In this document: positions 9,383-19,401 of the stretch, piece by piece
Numbering within the stretch: the first letter of the stretch is position 1
How the letters are laid out: each line of letters starts with the position of its first letter
NCBI RefSeq assembly: GCF_005217455.1
Contig: NZ_SZPQ01000015.1
Coordinates: forward strand, 62,001-126,000
DNA: 64,000 nt
DNA from: Martelella alba
GTDB lineage: Bacteria; Pseudomonadota; Gammaproteobacteria; Enterobacterales; Enterobacteriaceae
Reading direction: 5' to 3'
Notes under the pieces: model-generated
The model's input: the letters and a program-made list of their open reading frames with translations, nothing else
The model's database searches: none
Told to the model about the DNA's origin: nothing
Translations under genes and position numbers: made by a program

Positions 9383-10687
9383 TTAAGGGGCGCGCATATC
9401 CAGCACCGCCAGCGCCTCGAATCCGCCGCCGGCGCGACGGCGGAGGGTCAGACCGCCGTTGTGTTGTTGCGCTATCTGTTCGGCGATGGCCAGCCCCAGG
9501 CCCGAGCCGTTCTGGCTATGGCCGGAGTGGCTACCCCGTCTGAAGGGGAACTTGAGCTGTTCCAACTCCGCGTCGGACACCGCCGGGCCGCGATCGCGCA
9601 CAGCGATAAACAACTGCTGGCCGGCTTGCCACGTCGCCACTTCCAATTCGCGCTGGCCGTATTTCGCCGCATTGCCCATCAAATTCATCAGTAAACGCAT
9701 CACCGCAATGGGACGGTAAAAGAAAGGCGTCACGGGCGCCAGTTTGAGCGTAAACGTCTGGCCGAGTCCGGCGAAATCCTGGGCCAGCTCAGTGATAAGC
9801 TGGTTGATGTCCCCCCGGCTACAAGGCTCGTCGGCGCTGCCTCGGGCGAAATCGATAAACTGCTGCAAGATGACATCTATGTCGTCCAGATAGCGGCCCG
9901 CCGCATCGCCTTCGTCATCAGGGGCCGCGTTCATGGCCAGGGCCAACCGCAGTTTGGTCAGCGGGGTGCGTATGTCATGGGAAATGCCCGCCAGGATGGT
10001 GGCGCGATGGGCTTCATATTCCTTAAGCCGCTCGATCATGGTATTGAAGGTCGCGCTGACCGCCGCCGTCTCACTGGGACCGTCCACCGCCAGCGGCGCG
10101 GGCCAGCGGCCGCGTCCCACCCATTGCGCGGCCTGGACCAGCAAGGTCAGGGGGCGGTTTACCCGCCGGTGGATGACATAAACCACTATCAGCGCCAGCA
10201 GGGACAGCCCGCTGATAAGCAAGAGCGTACTGATAATGCCGATGCCGCGCGCCGCCGGCAGACTGGGCAGCGTGATCCAGTAAGGCTGGCCGGCAACGTT
10301 GACTTTCACCCAAAGTTGTCGGTTCGGCGTGGCTTGCCAACGTATCAGCGTATTGTCCGGCAGATAGGAATAGAAACGTTTCAGAAAATAGGTCGCTTCA
10401 TAGCCGCGCAGGAAATGGGTGGGCGGGAAAGGGGTGGTGCTTTGCGGCAAAACGGCCCGTCCATTGATCTGAGCCACAAATTTCGCCCGTTCCGCCAACG
10501 GCACCTGGGACAGCACATTATCCAGGGTACTGATTTGGGCGGCGATAAGCTGGGCGACCCCGTCGATGCGGGGTTTTTCAACAAACAGCACAAACACCGT
10601 AATGGACGAGACAGTGGTGATAAACACCAGCAAGACCAGCAGCAGACTGTTGCGGGCCAAAAGCGAACGGGGCCAGGGTCGCGTCAT
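9383..10687 (-). CDS. EnvZ-like sensor histidine kinase
   Basis: A 434-residue membrane kinase. There is one transmembrane segment near residues 10-33, a periplasmic sensor, a second segment near 155-175, then HAMP, a HisKA domain with the phospho-accepting H-box GISHDIRTPLTK, an N-box NLMGNAAKYGQ, and G-boxes DRGPAV and GSGLGLAIAEQIA. The H-box resembles EnvZ. The start overlaps the stop of the upstream regulator gene by four bases, so they are one operon. The pair is divergent from an EF-hand protein and an RND pump, which makes those plausible targets. The signal sensed is unknown. Confidence 0.87.
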   Translation of the reverse strand: MTRPWPRSLLARNSLLLVLLVFITTVSSITVFVLFVEKPRIDGVAQLIAAQISTLDNVLSQVPLAERAKFVAQINGRAVLPQSTTPFPPTHFLRGYEATYFLKRFYSYLPDNTLIRWQATPNRQLWVKVNVAGQPYWITLPSLPAARGIGIISTLLLISGLSLLALIVVYVIHRRVNRPLTLLVQAAQWVGRGRWPAPLAVDGPSETAAVSATFNTMIERLKEYEAHRATILAGISHDIRTPLTKLRLALAMNAAPDDEGDAAGRYLDDIDVILQQFIDFARGSADEPCSRGDINQLITELAQDFAGLGQTFTLKLAPVTPFFYRPIAVMRLLMNLMGNAAKYGQRELEVATWQAGQQLFIAVRDRGPAVSDAELEQLKFPFRRGSHSGHSQNGSGLGLAIAEQIAQQHNGGLTLRRRAGGGFEALAVLDMRAP

Positions 10688-11403
10688 TGTTCGCTATCCG
10701 CCAGCAGAATATAACCCATGCCCCAGATGGTCTTTACCCAACGGGGACGGGACGGATCGGTTTCCAGTATCTGGCGCAGGCGCAAAACCTGTACATCAAC
10801 GCTGCGATCCAGCGCTTTGTACTCCCGACCCCGTGCGCGGGTCAGCAAATTTTCGCGGCTAACCGGCCGATTGGGCGTACTGGCCAACGCCACCAACAGG
10901 CTGGTTTCCGCGGAGTTAATCGCCACGATTTCGCCATTTTTAAACAGGGTACGGTGCGGAATATCCAGCAGAAAAGGGCCGAAGCCCACTTGTCTTGGCA
11001 CCTGGGATATCTCGCCCCGGGCGATGTGTTCCCGACGCAACATGGCGCGGATGCGGGCCACCAGTTCCTGAGGCAAAAAAGGCTTACTCAGATAGTCGTC
11101 AGCGCCGGTTTCCAGCCCAATCACCCGGTCGATGGGATCGCCGCGGGCGGTCAGCATCAAGATGGGAATGTTCTGTCCCTCGCCGCGCAAACGCCGGCAA
11201 ACCGACAAACCGTCTTCCGGTTCCATCATCAAATCCAGTATCAGCAGATCATAGTGCTCCCGTTGCAGATAGCGGTCGAGGGCGGCGCTGTTGGCAACGG
11301 TGCGGACCTCGAATCCCTGTGATGTCAGGTAGCGCTTCAGCATGGCCCTCAGCTCATTCTCATCATCCAGGATGATAATTTTGTTGTAGATAATTTGTGC
11401 CAT
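10684..11403 (-). CDS. OmpR-family response regulator
   Basis: A 239-residue two-domain regulator. The receiver domain has the acidic pair (ILDDENE), the phosphorylated Asp in LLILDLMM and the conserved Lys in LSKPF. The C-terminal winged helix includes RARGREYKALDRSVDVQVLR, very close to OmpR. It looks like an OmpR paralogue rather than OmpR itself because its neighbours differ from the usual greA/pck context, but I cannot see the rest of the genome. It is co-transcribed with the kinase and divergent from 11696. Confidence 0.88.
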   Translation of the reverse strand: MAQIIYNKIIILDDENELRAMLKRYLTSQGFEVRTVANSAALDRYLQREHYDLLILDLMMEPEDGLSVCRRLRGEGQNIPILMLTARGDPIDRVIGLETGADDYLSKPFLPQELVARIRAMLRREHIARGEISQVPRQVGFGPFLLDIPHRTLFKNGEIVAINSAETSLLVALASTPNRPVSRENLLTRARGREYKALDRSVDVQVLRLRQILETDPSRPRWVKTIWGMGYILLADSEQ

Positions 11404-11695
11404 CGGGGACGCCTGGTTTGCCGGAACATAATAAAAGAGACAGTAAAATGATTATAATAAGCGCCGTATGTCGCGACTGAAATAAAGTGAAAATAAATTA
11501 TGTCACGGCATGTCTCGCTTATCCCGCCGGGTGGAAATATTCCGCGAATAAATCTAATGCGCTGTATTAATGGCATTTTTATGCATATGACATTCCCTGA
11601 CATGAGCTATTACAGCCGGGAAACCTCAAACAGAAAGCATTTGTTTATAGTAGCGCCTCGACCGTTCCTTCCAAAAACGCTTAATGGAGAGAGAC

Positions 11696-11950
11696 ATGAA
11701 AGCCTATCTTATTCCCGTGCTGGTCATGCTGACGGCGGTGTCGGTTCATGCCGCGGAGCAGCAATATTCCCGCCTACAATCCCGTTTCACCCGTGCCGAC
11801 ACCAATCATGACGGCAAATTGACACTGGATGAAGCCAAATCCGGCATGCCCATGGTTGCCAAATACTTTAGCGAAATCGATGCCGGCCACACCGGTTATG
11901 TGACCCTGCCCCAGCTTGAACAGTTTATGGCGAGCCATCAGCGTCAATGA
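11696..11950 (+). CDS. Secreted EF-hand protein
   Basis: An 84-residue protein with a cleavable-looking Sec signal (MKAYLIPVLVMLTAVSVHA). One canonical calcium-binding loop, DTNHDGKLTLDE, is followed by a degenerate one (DAGHTGYVTLPQ) that lacks most acidic ligands. The start at 11696 is preceded by GGAGAGAG; an ATG 12 bases earlier is less well placed. It lies 48 bp upstream of the RND adaptor gene and is divergent from the two-component genes. It may bind Ca2+ in the periplasm, perhaps tied to the pump or the sensor, but that link is only positional. Confidence 0.78.
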   Translation: MKAYLIPVLVMLTAVSVHAAEQQYSRLQSRFTRADTNHDGKLTLDEAKSGMPMVAKYFSEIDAGHTGYVTLPQLEQFMASHQRQ

Positions 11951-11998
11951 TGGCCAATAGAGTCGCTTCAACTTCTTCGCCAAAATAACAGGATAGAC

Positions 11999-13135
11999 AT
12001 GAAAAGACGCACCGGCATGCTTGGCGTGTTGCTTACGCTGTTTTGCCTAATTTCAGCGGCGGTTTATTTCAGACACCATGGCCGTTCGCCGGAGAAAACC
12101 AGCCCGCAAGCCATACCGGTAAGCGTCGTCGGGGTAAAACTGGCGGATGTTCCCGTTTATCTGAATGCCCTGGGCACGGTAACGCCGGTGCGCAAAGTGG
12201 CCGTCGTGCCGCAAATCAGCGGCATCCTGGACACTGTCGATTTTCACGATGGGCAGGCGGTCCGTCGCGGGCAAATCATCGCCCATCTTGATTCGCGGGC
12301 ATTACAGGCGCAACTGGATCAGGCCGAGGGTGTTCTCGCCCACGACCGCGCCGCGCTGGACAACGCCCGGCGGGATCTTTCCCGTTATCGGCCGCTGGTC
12401 AAAACGGGGCTGGTGGCGCGGCAAACTTTCGATACCCAACAGGCGACGGTGTCGGAACAGGCCGCGACGGTTCAGGCCGATCAAGGCAACGTAGCCTACC
12501 TCAAGGTACAACTGGATTATTGCACCATCCGTTCGCCAGAGGACGGCATCATCGGTTTGCATCTCATCGACCCGGGCAATTACGTCACGCCCGACAGTGC
12601 CGCGCCAATCGCGGTGGTGACCCGGATGCGGCCGGCCACCGTCATCTTCACTATCGCGGAGGATGACATCGCCCAGGTCAGCCGCGCCCTGGCCAGCGGC
12701 CGTCTTGCCGTGCGGGCGTATGATCACGATATGACAACGCTGCTGGGCGTGACCGGTAAAGCGGCGCTGGATAACCAGATCGATACCACCACCGGCGCGG
12801 TCAAGATGCAGGCGATATTCGATGACGCCGGCGGCGCGCTCTTTCCCAATCAATTCGTCAACGTCAGGGTTTATACCGATACGCTCAAAGATGTGGCCGT
12901 GGTGCCGACCCGCGCCATACAGCACGGCGCGCGGGGCGATTTCCTGTTTATCGCCGGCGCCGACGGCAAGGCCCGGCTGCGCAACGTCATCACCGGTCCG
13001 GCCGACAAAGATGTCACCGCCATCCTGGATCACGGCGTCAAAGCCGGTGAAGAGGTGGTGACCGACGGCGCCGACAAGCTCGACCAGGGCTCGGCCATCC
13101 GCTTTGCGGCGAAGCCGGTAAACGCCGCGCCATGA
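11999..13135 (+). CDS. RND efflux periplasmic adaptor (MdtA-like)
   Basis: A 378-residue HlyD/AcrA-type membrane fusion protein. An N-terminal membrane anchor or signal at about residues 7-24 is followed by the lipoyl half-motif, a coiled-coil hairpin (about 95-165, rich in Gln/Ala heptads such as LQAQLDQAEGVL), the second lipoyl half containing CTIRSPEDGIIG, and a beta-barrel domain. The stop overlaps the first pump gene by four bases. With two RND pump genes following, the layout is that of mdtABC or muxABC. The substrate is unknown, and no TolC-type outer-membrane gene is in the window. Confidence 0.9.
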   Translation: MKRRTGMLGVLLTLFCLISAAVYFRHHGRSPEKTSPQAIPVSVVGVKLADVPVYLNALGTVTPVRKVAVVPQISGILDTVDFHDGQAVRRGQIIAHLDSRALQAQLDQAEGVLAHDRAALDNARRDLSRYRPLVKTGLVARQTFDTQQATVSEQAATVQADQGNVAYLKVQLDYCTIRSPEDGIIGLHLIDPGNYVTPDSAAPIAVVTRMRPATVIFTIAEDDIAQVSRALASGRLAVRAYDHDMTTLLGVTGKAALDNQIDTTTGAVKMQAIFDDAGGALFPNQFVNVRVYTDTLKDVAVVPTRAIQHGARGDFLFIAGADGKARLRNVITGPADKDVTAILDHGVKAGEEVVTDGADKLDQGSAIRFAAKPVNAAP

Positions 13136-16100
13136 ATATTTCACGTGTCTTTATCGAACGGCCTATCGCCACCGTTTTGCTGATGACGGCGTTGTTGTTG
13201 GCGGGATTGCTCGGTTACCGGTTGATCCCGGTATCGGCGCTGCCGGAGGTGGACTTTCCCACCATCCAGGTATACACCCGCTATCCCGGCGCCAGTCCGG
13301 AGGTCATCAGCGCCACCGTGACCGCGCCTTTGGAACGCCAACTGGGCCAGATGTCCGGCTTGAAAACCCTGCACTCCTCCAGCTCGGACGGCGTTTCCAC
13401 CATTACCCTGCAGTTTGAGCTGGCGTTATCGTTGGATGTGGCCGAACAAGAGGTACAGGCGGCCATTAACGCCTCGGCCAATTATCTGCCGTCCACGCTG
13501 CCTTACCCGCCAGTCTACAGCAAGGTCAATCCCGGCGATGCGCCGATCCTGACCCTCGCCCTGTCATCAAATGTCCTGCCCTTGACCCGGGTGGAGGATC
13601 TTGCTGAAACCCGGCTGGCGCAAAAAATCGCGCAAATCTCCGGAGTGGGCCTGGTCACGCTAAGCGGCGGACAGCGTCCGGCGATACGGGTGTCCGCCCA
13701 TACCGATGTCCTCAACGGGCTGGGCATGTCCATTGATGATTTGCGTACCGTGCTGTCGTCGGCCAATGTGGATTTGCCCAAAGGCAGCTTGAACGGCGAT
13801 TATCAATCCTATGCCATCGGCGCCAACGATCAGTTGGGCAATGTCGACGATTACCGGAACTTGCCGATCGCCTATAAAAATGGCGCGCCGGTACGGTTAT
13901 CGCAAATAGCCGATGTCCATGAAGGCGCGGAAAACCGGAGACAGGCGGCCTGGGACGGCGATGCCCCGGCCATTATCATGAACATTCAGCGTCAGCCCGG
14001 ATTTAATGTCATCAAGGCGGTGGACGCTATTGAGGCGTTGTTGCCGCAATTGCGCGCCGGTTTGCCGGCCACGGTGGATATCGCGGTACTCGCCGATCGC
14101 ACCCAGACGATCCGCGCATCGGTCCGTGATGTGCAGTGGGAACTGACGACGGCGGTGGTTCTGGTGGTGATGGTCATCTTTCTGTTTTTGCGCCGATTGC
14201 CGGCGACGTTGATACCGGCCATTACCCTACCGCTGTCGCTGCTCGGTACTCTGGCCTGTATTTACGCGCTGGGGTTTTCCCTGAACAATCTGACCTTAAT
14301 GTCGCTGACCATCGCCACCGGTTTCGTGGTGGACGATGCCATTGTGATGATTGAAAACATCACCCGCTATCGGGAGTCCGGCGAGACGCCGATGAACGCG
14401 GCGCTAAAAGGCGCCAGGCAAGTCGGCTTCACTATTGTCTCTTTGTCCATCGCCCTGACGGCGGTCATGATCCCGCTGTTGCTGATGGGGGATGTGGTCG
14501 GCCGGCTGTTTCGCGAATTCGCACTGACGCTGGTGGCGGCTATCGTGATTTCGGCCGCCGTATCCCTGACCCTGACGCCAATGCTCTGCGCGCATCTGTT
14601 CGGCGCGGACCAGGCAACCCGGCGGATGGATTGGCTGGACGGCCTCAATGGGGCTTATTTGCGCGCGCTCGAGCGGGTGTTGAACCATCGCCTGCTGACG
14701 TTATCAACCGTGGCCGCGGCCACGGTGCTGACTTTCCTCGTGTTGTACTGGATGCCAAAGGGCTTTTTCCCCCGGCAGGATACGGGATTAATCCAGGGCA
14801 TATCGCGAGCGGCGCCGACGGTTTCATTCGATCGCATGGCGGCATTGCAGCGGTGGCTGGTCGTCACGCTGAACCGGGACCCGGCCGTGAAAAGCCTGTC
14901 TTCTTTTATCGGTATCGACCAGACCAACCCGGTCATGAACCAGGGCGTGCTGCTGTTGACGCTGAAAGACAAAGGCCGGCGCGGCGATATGGATTCGGTA
15001 TTGCGGCGGCTTTCCGCGGCGGCGGCCGGCTCGGCCGGCATGCGCCTGTATTTGCGGCCGGTGCAGGATCTGACCTTTGATGATGCCCCGTCAGCCACCG
15101 ATTACCGTGTCGGCCTGACGGCGGTGGATGCCGGAACGCTCGGGCACTGGACCCGGATGCTGTTGGCCGCGCTCAAAAAGGATCCGGTCTTCGCCGATCC
15201 GCACAGCGACGCGTTGCAGCAGGGAAACCAAATACAGATCACCTTTAACCGGGATACGCTGGCCCGCCTCGGCGTCACACCGCAACAGATCGATGATGTG
15301 CTTTATGACGCGTTCGGCCAAAGACAGATCTCCACTGTTTACGATCAGTCCAACCAGTACCATGTGGTGCTCGACGCCCAGCGACGTCCCGATGATGTCG
15401 GCCATCTGCTATCCACATTGTACGTCGCCGGCGCCAGCGGCGCATTGGCGCCATTGGCGCCGATGGCCACGTTGCGGGTGCGGCCGGCGCCGCTGATGAT
15501 CGAGCGCCAGGGGCAATTCCCCTATGCCGATATCGCTTTCAATCTCGCGCCCGGCGTCGATCTCGGCCAGGCCTTGGCGCACTTGCGGCGGGCGCAACGG
15601 GATATCAGCCTGCCGGCGGCGGTGCAGGTTTCCCTGGAGGGCGCGGCGGCGACTTTCCAGGATTCACTGGCCGGCGAGGCCTATCTGGTGGCGGCGGCCA
15701 TCCTGGCGGTGTATCTGCTGCTGGGTATGCTGTATGAAAGCTTCGCCCACCCGCTTACTCTCCTTTCGACGCTACCGTCGGCGGCGTTCGGCGCAGTATT
15801 GGCCCTGTGGCTGACCGGTACCCAGTTCGATATTATGGCCATTATCGGCATTGTGCTGCTTATCGGGATCGTCATGAAAAACGCCATCATGATGATCGAT
15901 TTCGCCTTGGAAGCCGAACGCCGGGAGGGATTGTCGCCGGTAAACGCCATTCGGCGCGCCGCCGAACTGCGGTTTCGGCCCATTCTCATGACCACCGCGG
16001 CGTCGCTGTTTAGCGCCATCCCCCTGGCGCTTGGGCGGGGCGAGGGCTCGGAGTTACGCCATCCGCTGGGGATTGCCATTATCGGCGGTCTCTTCGTCAG

Positions 16101-16200
16101 TCAGGTGTTGACGCTGTTTTCCACTCCGGTGATTTATCTGGCATTGAGCCGCCTGTCCACGCCCATCGGCCGGCGTTTTACAGGAGGTCACGGCCGATGA
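13132..16200 (+). CDS. RND multidrug pump subunit (MdtB-like)
   Basis: A 1022-residue inner-membrane proton-driven pump of the HAE-1 family with the usual 12-helix, two-large-loop plan. TM1 begins after FIERPIATVLL. The proton-relay Asp pair is in TM4 (TGFVVDDAIVMIENI). The second half has GIVLLIGIVMKNAIMMIDFA. The overlaps at both ends (ATGA) show tight coupling with adaptor and partner. In MdtBC the two pumps form a heterotrimer, and the same is likely here. Closest in feel to MdtB, but MuxB is possible. Confidence 0.92.
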   Translation: MNISRVFIERPIATVLLMTALLLAGLLGYRLIPVSALPEVDFPTIQVYTRYPGASPEVISATVTAPLERQLGQMSGLKTLHSSSSDGVSTITLQFELALSLDVAEQEVQAAINASANYLPSTLPYPPVYSKVNPGDAPILTLALSSNVLPLTRVEDLAETRLAQKIAQISGVGLVTLSGGQRPAIRVSAHTDVLNGLGMSIDDLRTVLSSANVDLPKGSLNGDYQSYAIGANDQLGNVDDYRNLPIAYKNGAPVRLSQIADVHEGAENRRQAAWDGDAPAIIMNIQRQPGFNVIKAVDAIEALLPQLRAGLPATVDIAVLADRTQTIRASVRDVQWELTTAVVLVVMVIFLFLRRLPATLIPAITLPLSLLGTLACIYALGFSLNNLTLMSLTIATGFVVDDAIVMIENITRYRESGETPMNAALKGARQVGFTIVSLSIALTAVMIPLLLMGDVVGRLFREFALTLVAAIVISAAVSLTLTPMLCAHLFGADQATRRMDWLDGLNGAYLRALERVLNHRLLTLSTVAAATVLTFLVLYWMPKGFFPRQDTGLIQGISRAAPTVSFDRMAALQRWLVVTLNRDPAVKSLSSFIGIDQTNPVMNQGVLLLTLKDKGRRGDMDSVLRRLSAAAAGSAGMRLYLRPVQDLTFDDAPSATDYRVGLTAVDAGTLGHWTRMLLAALKKDPVFADPHSDALQQGNQIQITFNRDTLARLGVTPQQIDDVLYDAFGQRQISTVYDQSNQYHVVLDAQRRPDDVGHLLSTLYVAGASGALAPLAPMATLRVRPAPLMIERQGQFPYADIAFNLAPGVDLGQALAHLRRAQRDISLPAAVQVSLEGAAATFQDSLAGEAYLVAAAILAVYLLLGMLYESFAHPLTLLSTLPSAAFGAVLALWLTGTQFDIMAIIGIVLLIGIVMKNAIMMIDFALEAERREGLSPVNAIRRAAELRFRPILMTTAASLFSAIPLALGRGEGSELRHPLGIAIIGGLFVSQVLTLFSTPVIYLALSRLSTPIGRRFTGGHGR

Positions 16201-19200
16201 CGCTATCCGAGCCTTTTATCCGCCGTCCGGTGGCCACGCTGCTATTGGCCGTGGCGCTGGCGTTCGCCGGTATTTTGGCCTTCAAGCTGCTGCCGGTGGG
16301 CGCGCTGCCGGAAATCGACTTTCCCACAATCAACGTTCAGGCCCAATTGCCCGGCGCGGATCCGGCCACCATGGCATCGACGGTGGCCACGCCGCTGGAA
16401 AAGCAGTTCGGGCATATCGCCGGCATCAGCGAGATGACCTCGCGCAGCACGCCGGGCGAGACCCAGATTACCCTGCAATTCAATCTTGATCGGGATATCG
16501 ACGGCGCCGCCCGTGATGTACAAGCCGCCATCAATGCCGCGCGGGCCGATTTGCCGGATAATCTCAACGGCAACCCCACTTACCGTAAAGTCAATCCCGC
16601 CGATTCGCCCGTCATGGTGTTGAGCCTGACATCGGATTCCGCCACGCCTGGCGAACTGTTCGACGCCGCGTCAACGGTATTGGCGCAAAAACTGTTGCGC
16701 ACGCCGGGAGTGGGCAACGTGGTGGTGGGCGGCGCCGCGCTGCCGGCGATACGGATAGCGCTAAATCCGATGCGGGTCAATCATTTCGGTCTTAGTCTGG
16801 AACAGATCCGCTCCGCGCTCGCCGAAGCCAACGTCAACCGGGCCAAAGGCCAGTTCTCCGCCGGCGGCAAGCGCTACGATATCGGCGCCAACGACATGCT
16901 ATTGTCGCCGGCGGACTACGATAAGTTGATAGTCAGGCAACACGATGGGGCCATCGTCCATATCGCCGATATCGGCCGGGTGGAGGAAGGCCTGGAAAAC
17001 AGCCAGAATTTCGGCATGTCCAACGGCGTTCCCGCGGTATTGCTGATTCTCTACAAACAGCCCGGCGCCAATATCATCGATACCGTTGATCGCGTCAATG
17101 CCGCGCTGCCTATGCTGTCCGCCGCGATTTCACCCACTATCCGCGTCCATGAGCTGGTGGATCGCACCACGACCATCCGAGCCTCGTTGCGGGATGTGGA
17201 AATCAGTCTGGTGGCGTCGGTATTGCTGGTCACGCTGGTGACATTCCTGTTCCTGCGCCAGTGGCGAGCCACAGTGATCCCGGCGATTGTGGTGCCGCTT
17301 TCATTGCTCGGCACGTTCGCCGTCATGTTTTTTCTCAATTACAGCCTGAATAATCTGTCATTGATGGCGCTGACCATTTCGGTGGGGTTCGTGGTGGATG
17401 ACGCCATTGTGGTGGTGGAAAACATCATGCGTCACCGGGAGGCGGGAAAATCGCCCGTGGCGGCGGCTTTGGCGGGGGCGAACGAGGTGGGTTTCACGGT
17501 ACTGTCCATCAGTATCTCGCTGGTGGCGGTCTTTGTGCCGCTGTTGTTTATGGGCGGATTGGTCGGGCGCTTACTGCGCGAATTTTCCATCACACTGGCC
17601 GTCGCCATCATTATTTCGATGCTGGTCTCGCTGACGGTCAGCCCGATGCTCGCCGGCCTGCTTATCAAAAACGAGGTGGGCGGCGCGGCGCGAAACAGTG
17701 CGCCCGCCGGGGATAACGATAAGGCCGATAGCGCCTCGGGGGCGCCAATCGACCAACAGGATTTCGTTGCGGATATGGCCGACGTTGGCGCCCGGCCATC
17801 GGCCATCCTGCGGCGCTACCGGCAATCCCTGGGATGGGTTATCCGGCACCCGGCCGTGATGGGCGCGGTAGTGCTCGGCGTGCTGATCTTGAATATCGTG
17901 CTGTATATCGTGATCCCCAAAGGTTTTTTCCCCGAAGAGGATACCGGGTTGCTGCTGGGCAATCTTCAGGCGGCGCAAACCGTTTCCTATCGGTCGATGC
18001 AGCGGCAATTTAGCGAAGTCAACCGGATTATCCTGCGCAACCCCAACGTCGCCGAGGTCGGCGGGATCGTCGGCGGCGCCAGCGCGCTGAACAACGCCCT
18101 GATTTTCATCAGCCTTAAACCGCTGTCGCAACGCCGGGACAGCGCCGAGCAGGTTATGGGGCAGATTCGGCAATCGCTGGCGCATTACGCCCAGGCGACG
18201 CTCTATTTGCAATCGGTTCAGGATCTGGCGGTGGGCGGGCGCCAAAGCAACGCGCAATATCAATATACCCTGACTTCCGCCAATCCGGCCGAACTGGCCG
18301 TCTGGGGACCGAAACTGGCAGCGGCGCTAAAACGGCTGCCTATCCTGACCGACGTGAATATCGACCAACAGAACGACAGTATGCAGGCCGCGGTCACGGT
18401 CAATCGCGATCTCGCCGCCCGCCTTGGCGTGCAGATGAATACCCTGGACCAGACGTTGTATGATGCGTTCGGCCAGCGACTGGTTTCCACCCTCTACCGG
18501 GACGCCAACCAGTATCATGTGGTTATGGAAGTGGCGCCCGAGTACTGGCATACCCCGCGAACGCTGGCCGATCTTTACGTCCCGGTCGGCGCGGCGGACG
18601 CGATCAGTCCGCAAGAGGTGCCGTTGGCGGCGATGGCGCGTTTCGCCATAAGGCCGACCGCCATCATGGTCAATCACCAGGGCGCTTTCCCGGCGGCGAC
18701 GGTCTCCTTTAACCTGAAACCGGGCATCTCCATCGGCCAGGCCGCCACGCAAATAAGCCAGGCGGCGGCCGGACTCGCTATGCCGTCGACCGTCGTCGGC
18801 AATTTCGCCGGCACGGCGGCGGCTTTCCGTCAATCGTTGGCCAGCGAGCCGCTGTTGATCCTGGCGGCGCTGATCTCGGTCTATCTGGTGCTGGGGATCC
18901 TGTATGAAAACCTGCGCCATCCCTTGACTATTCTCTCCACCTTGCCTTCGGCCGGGATCGGCGCGTTGATCGCCTTGATGCTGACCGGTACCGAGCTGTC
19001 GATTATCGCCTTGATCGGCATGTTATTACTGATCGGCATCGTGAAAAAAAATGCCATCATCATGATCGATTTCTCCCTGAACGCGCAGCGGGTATCGGGT
19101 ATATCGGCCCAGGACGCCGTGATGGCGGCCTGCCTGATACGTTTCCGTCCCATCATGATGACGACCGCCGCCGCCATGCTCGGCGCGTTGCCACTGGTGC

Positions 19201-19358
19201 TGGGCGGCGGTTACGGCGCGGAATACCGTCGGCCGCTCGGCATCGCGATCATTGGCGGATTGGCGGTCAGCCAGGTGCTGACGCTGTATACCACGCCGGT
19301 TATTTACCTGTGGCTTGAACGCGCCGGGGCGCGGCGCGGGAGGAAACGCACTCGTTAA
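16197..19358 (+). CDS. RND multidrug pump subunit (MdtC-like)
   Basis: A 1053-residue second RND pump protein with the same architecture. FIRRPVATLLL opens TM1, VGFVVDDAIVVVENIM carries the Asp pair, and LIGIVKKNAIIMIDF lies in the second half. A polar insert around residues 495-530, rich in Asp, Ala and Lys, joins the two halves. It overlaps the previous gene by four bases and ends the operon. No mdtD or baeSR follow, unlike E. coli. Here the candidate regulators lie upstream and divergent. Confidence 0.92.
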   Translation: MTLSEPFIRRPVATLLLAVALAFAGILAFKLLPVGALPEIDFPTINVQAQLPGADPATMASTVATPLEKQFGHIAGISEMTSRSTPGETQITLQFNLDRDIDGAARDVQAAINAARADLPDNLNGNPTYRKVNPADSPVMVLSLTSDSATPGELFDAASTVLAQKLLRTPGVGNVVVGGAALPAIRIALNPMRVNHFGLSLEQIRSALAEANVNRAKGQFSAGGKRYDIGANDMLLSPADYDKLIVRQHDGAIVHIADIGRVEEGLENSQNFGMSNGVPAVLLILYKQPGANIIDTVDRVNAALPMLSAAISPTIRVHELVDRTTTIRASLRDVEISLVASVLLVTLVTFLFLRQWRATVIPAIVVPLSLLGTFAVMFFLNYSLNNLSLMALTISVGFVVDDAIVVVENIMRHREAGKSPVAAALAGANEVGFTVLSISISLVAVFVPLLFMGGLVGRLLREFSITLAVAIIISMLVSLTVSPMLAGLLIKNEVGGAARNSAPAGDNDKADSASGAPIDQQDFVADMADVGARPSAILRRYRQSLGWVIRHPAVMGAVVLGVLILNIVLYIVIPKGFFPEEDTGLLLGNLQAAQTVSYRSMQRQFSEVNRIILRNPNVAEVGGIVGGASALNNALIFISLKPLSQRRDSAEQVMGQIRQSLAHYAQATLYLQSVQDLAVGGRQSNAQYQYTLTSANPAELAVWGPKLAAALKRLPILTDVNIDQQNDSMQAAVTVNRDLAARLGVQMNTLDQTLYDAFGQRLVSTLYRDANQYHVVMEVAPEYWHTPRTLADLYVPVGAADAISPQEVPLAAMARFAIRPTAIMVNHQGAFPAATVSFNLKPGISIGQAATQISQAAAGLAMPSTVVGNFAGTAAAFRQSLASEPLLILAALISVYLVLGILYENLRHPLTILSTLPSAGIGALIALMLTGTELSIIALIGMLLLIGIVKKNAIIMIDFSLNAQRVSGISAQDAVMAACLIRFRPIMMTTAAAMLGALPLVLGGGYGAEYRRPLGIAIIGGLAVSQVLTLYTTPVIYLWLERAGARRGRKRTR

Positions 19359-19401
19359 CGGTCTGGGACGCTACGGCGCGCAAACGGAAAATCGATGGAA
19401 A

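Noticed and set aside
12302-13144. 280-codon antisense frame in the RND adaptor gene
   Set aside because: The adaptor is well supported on the plus strand and is overlapped by the pump gene.
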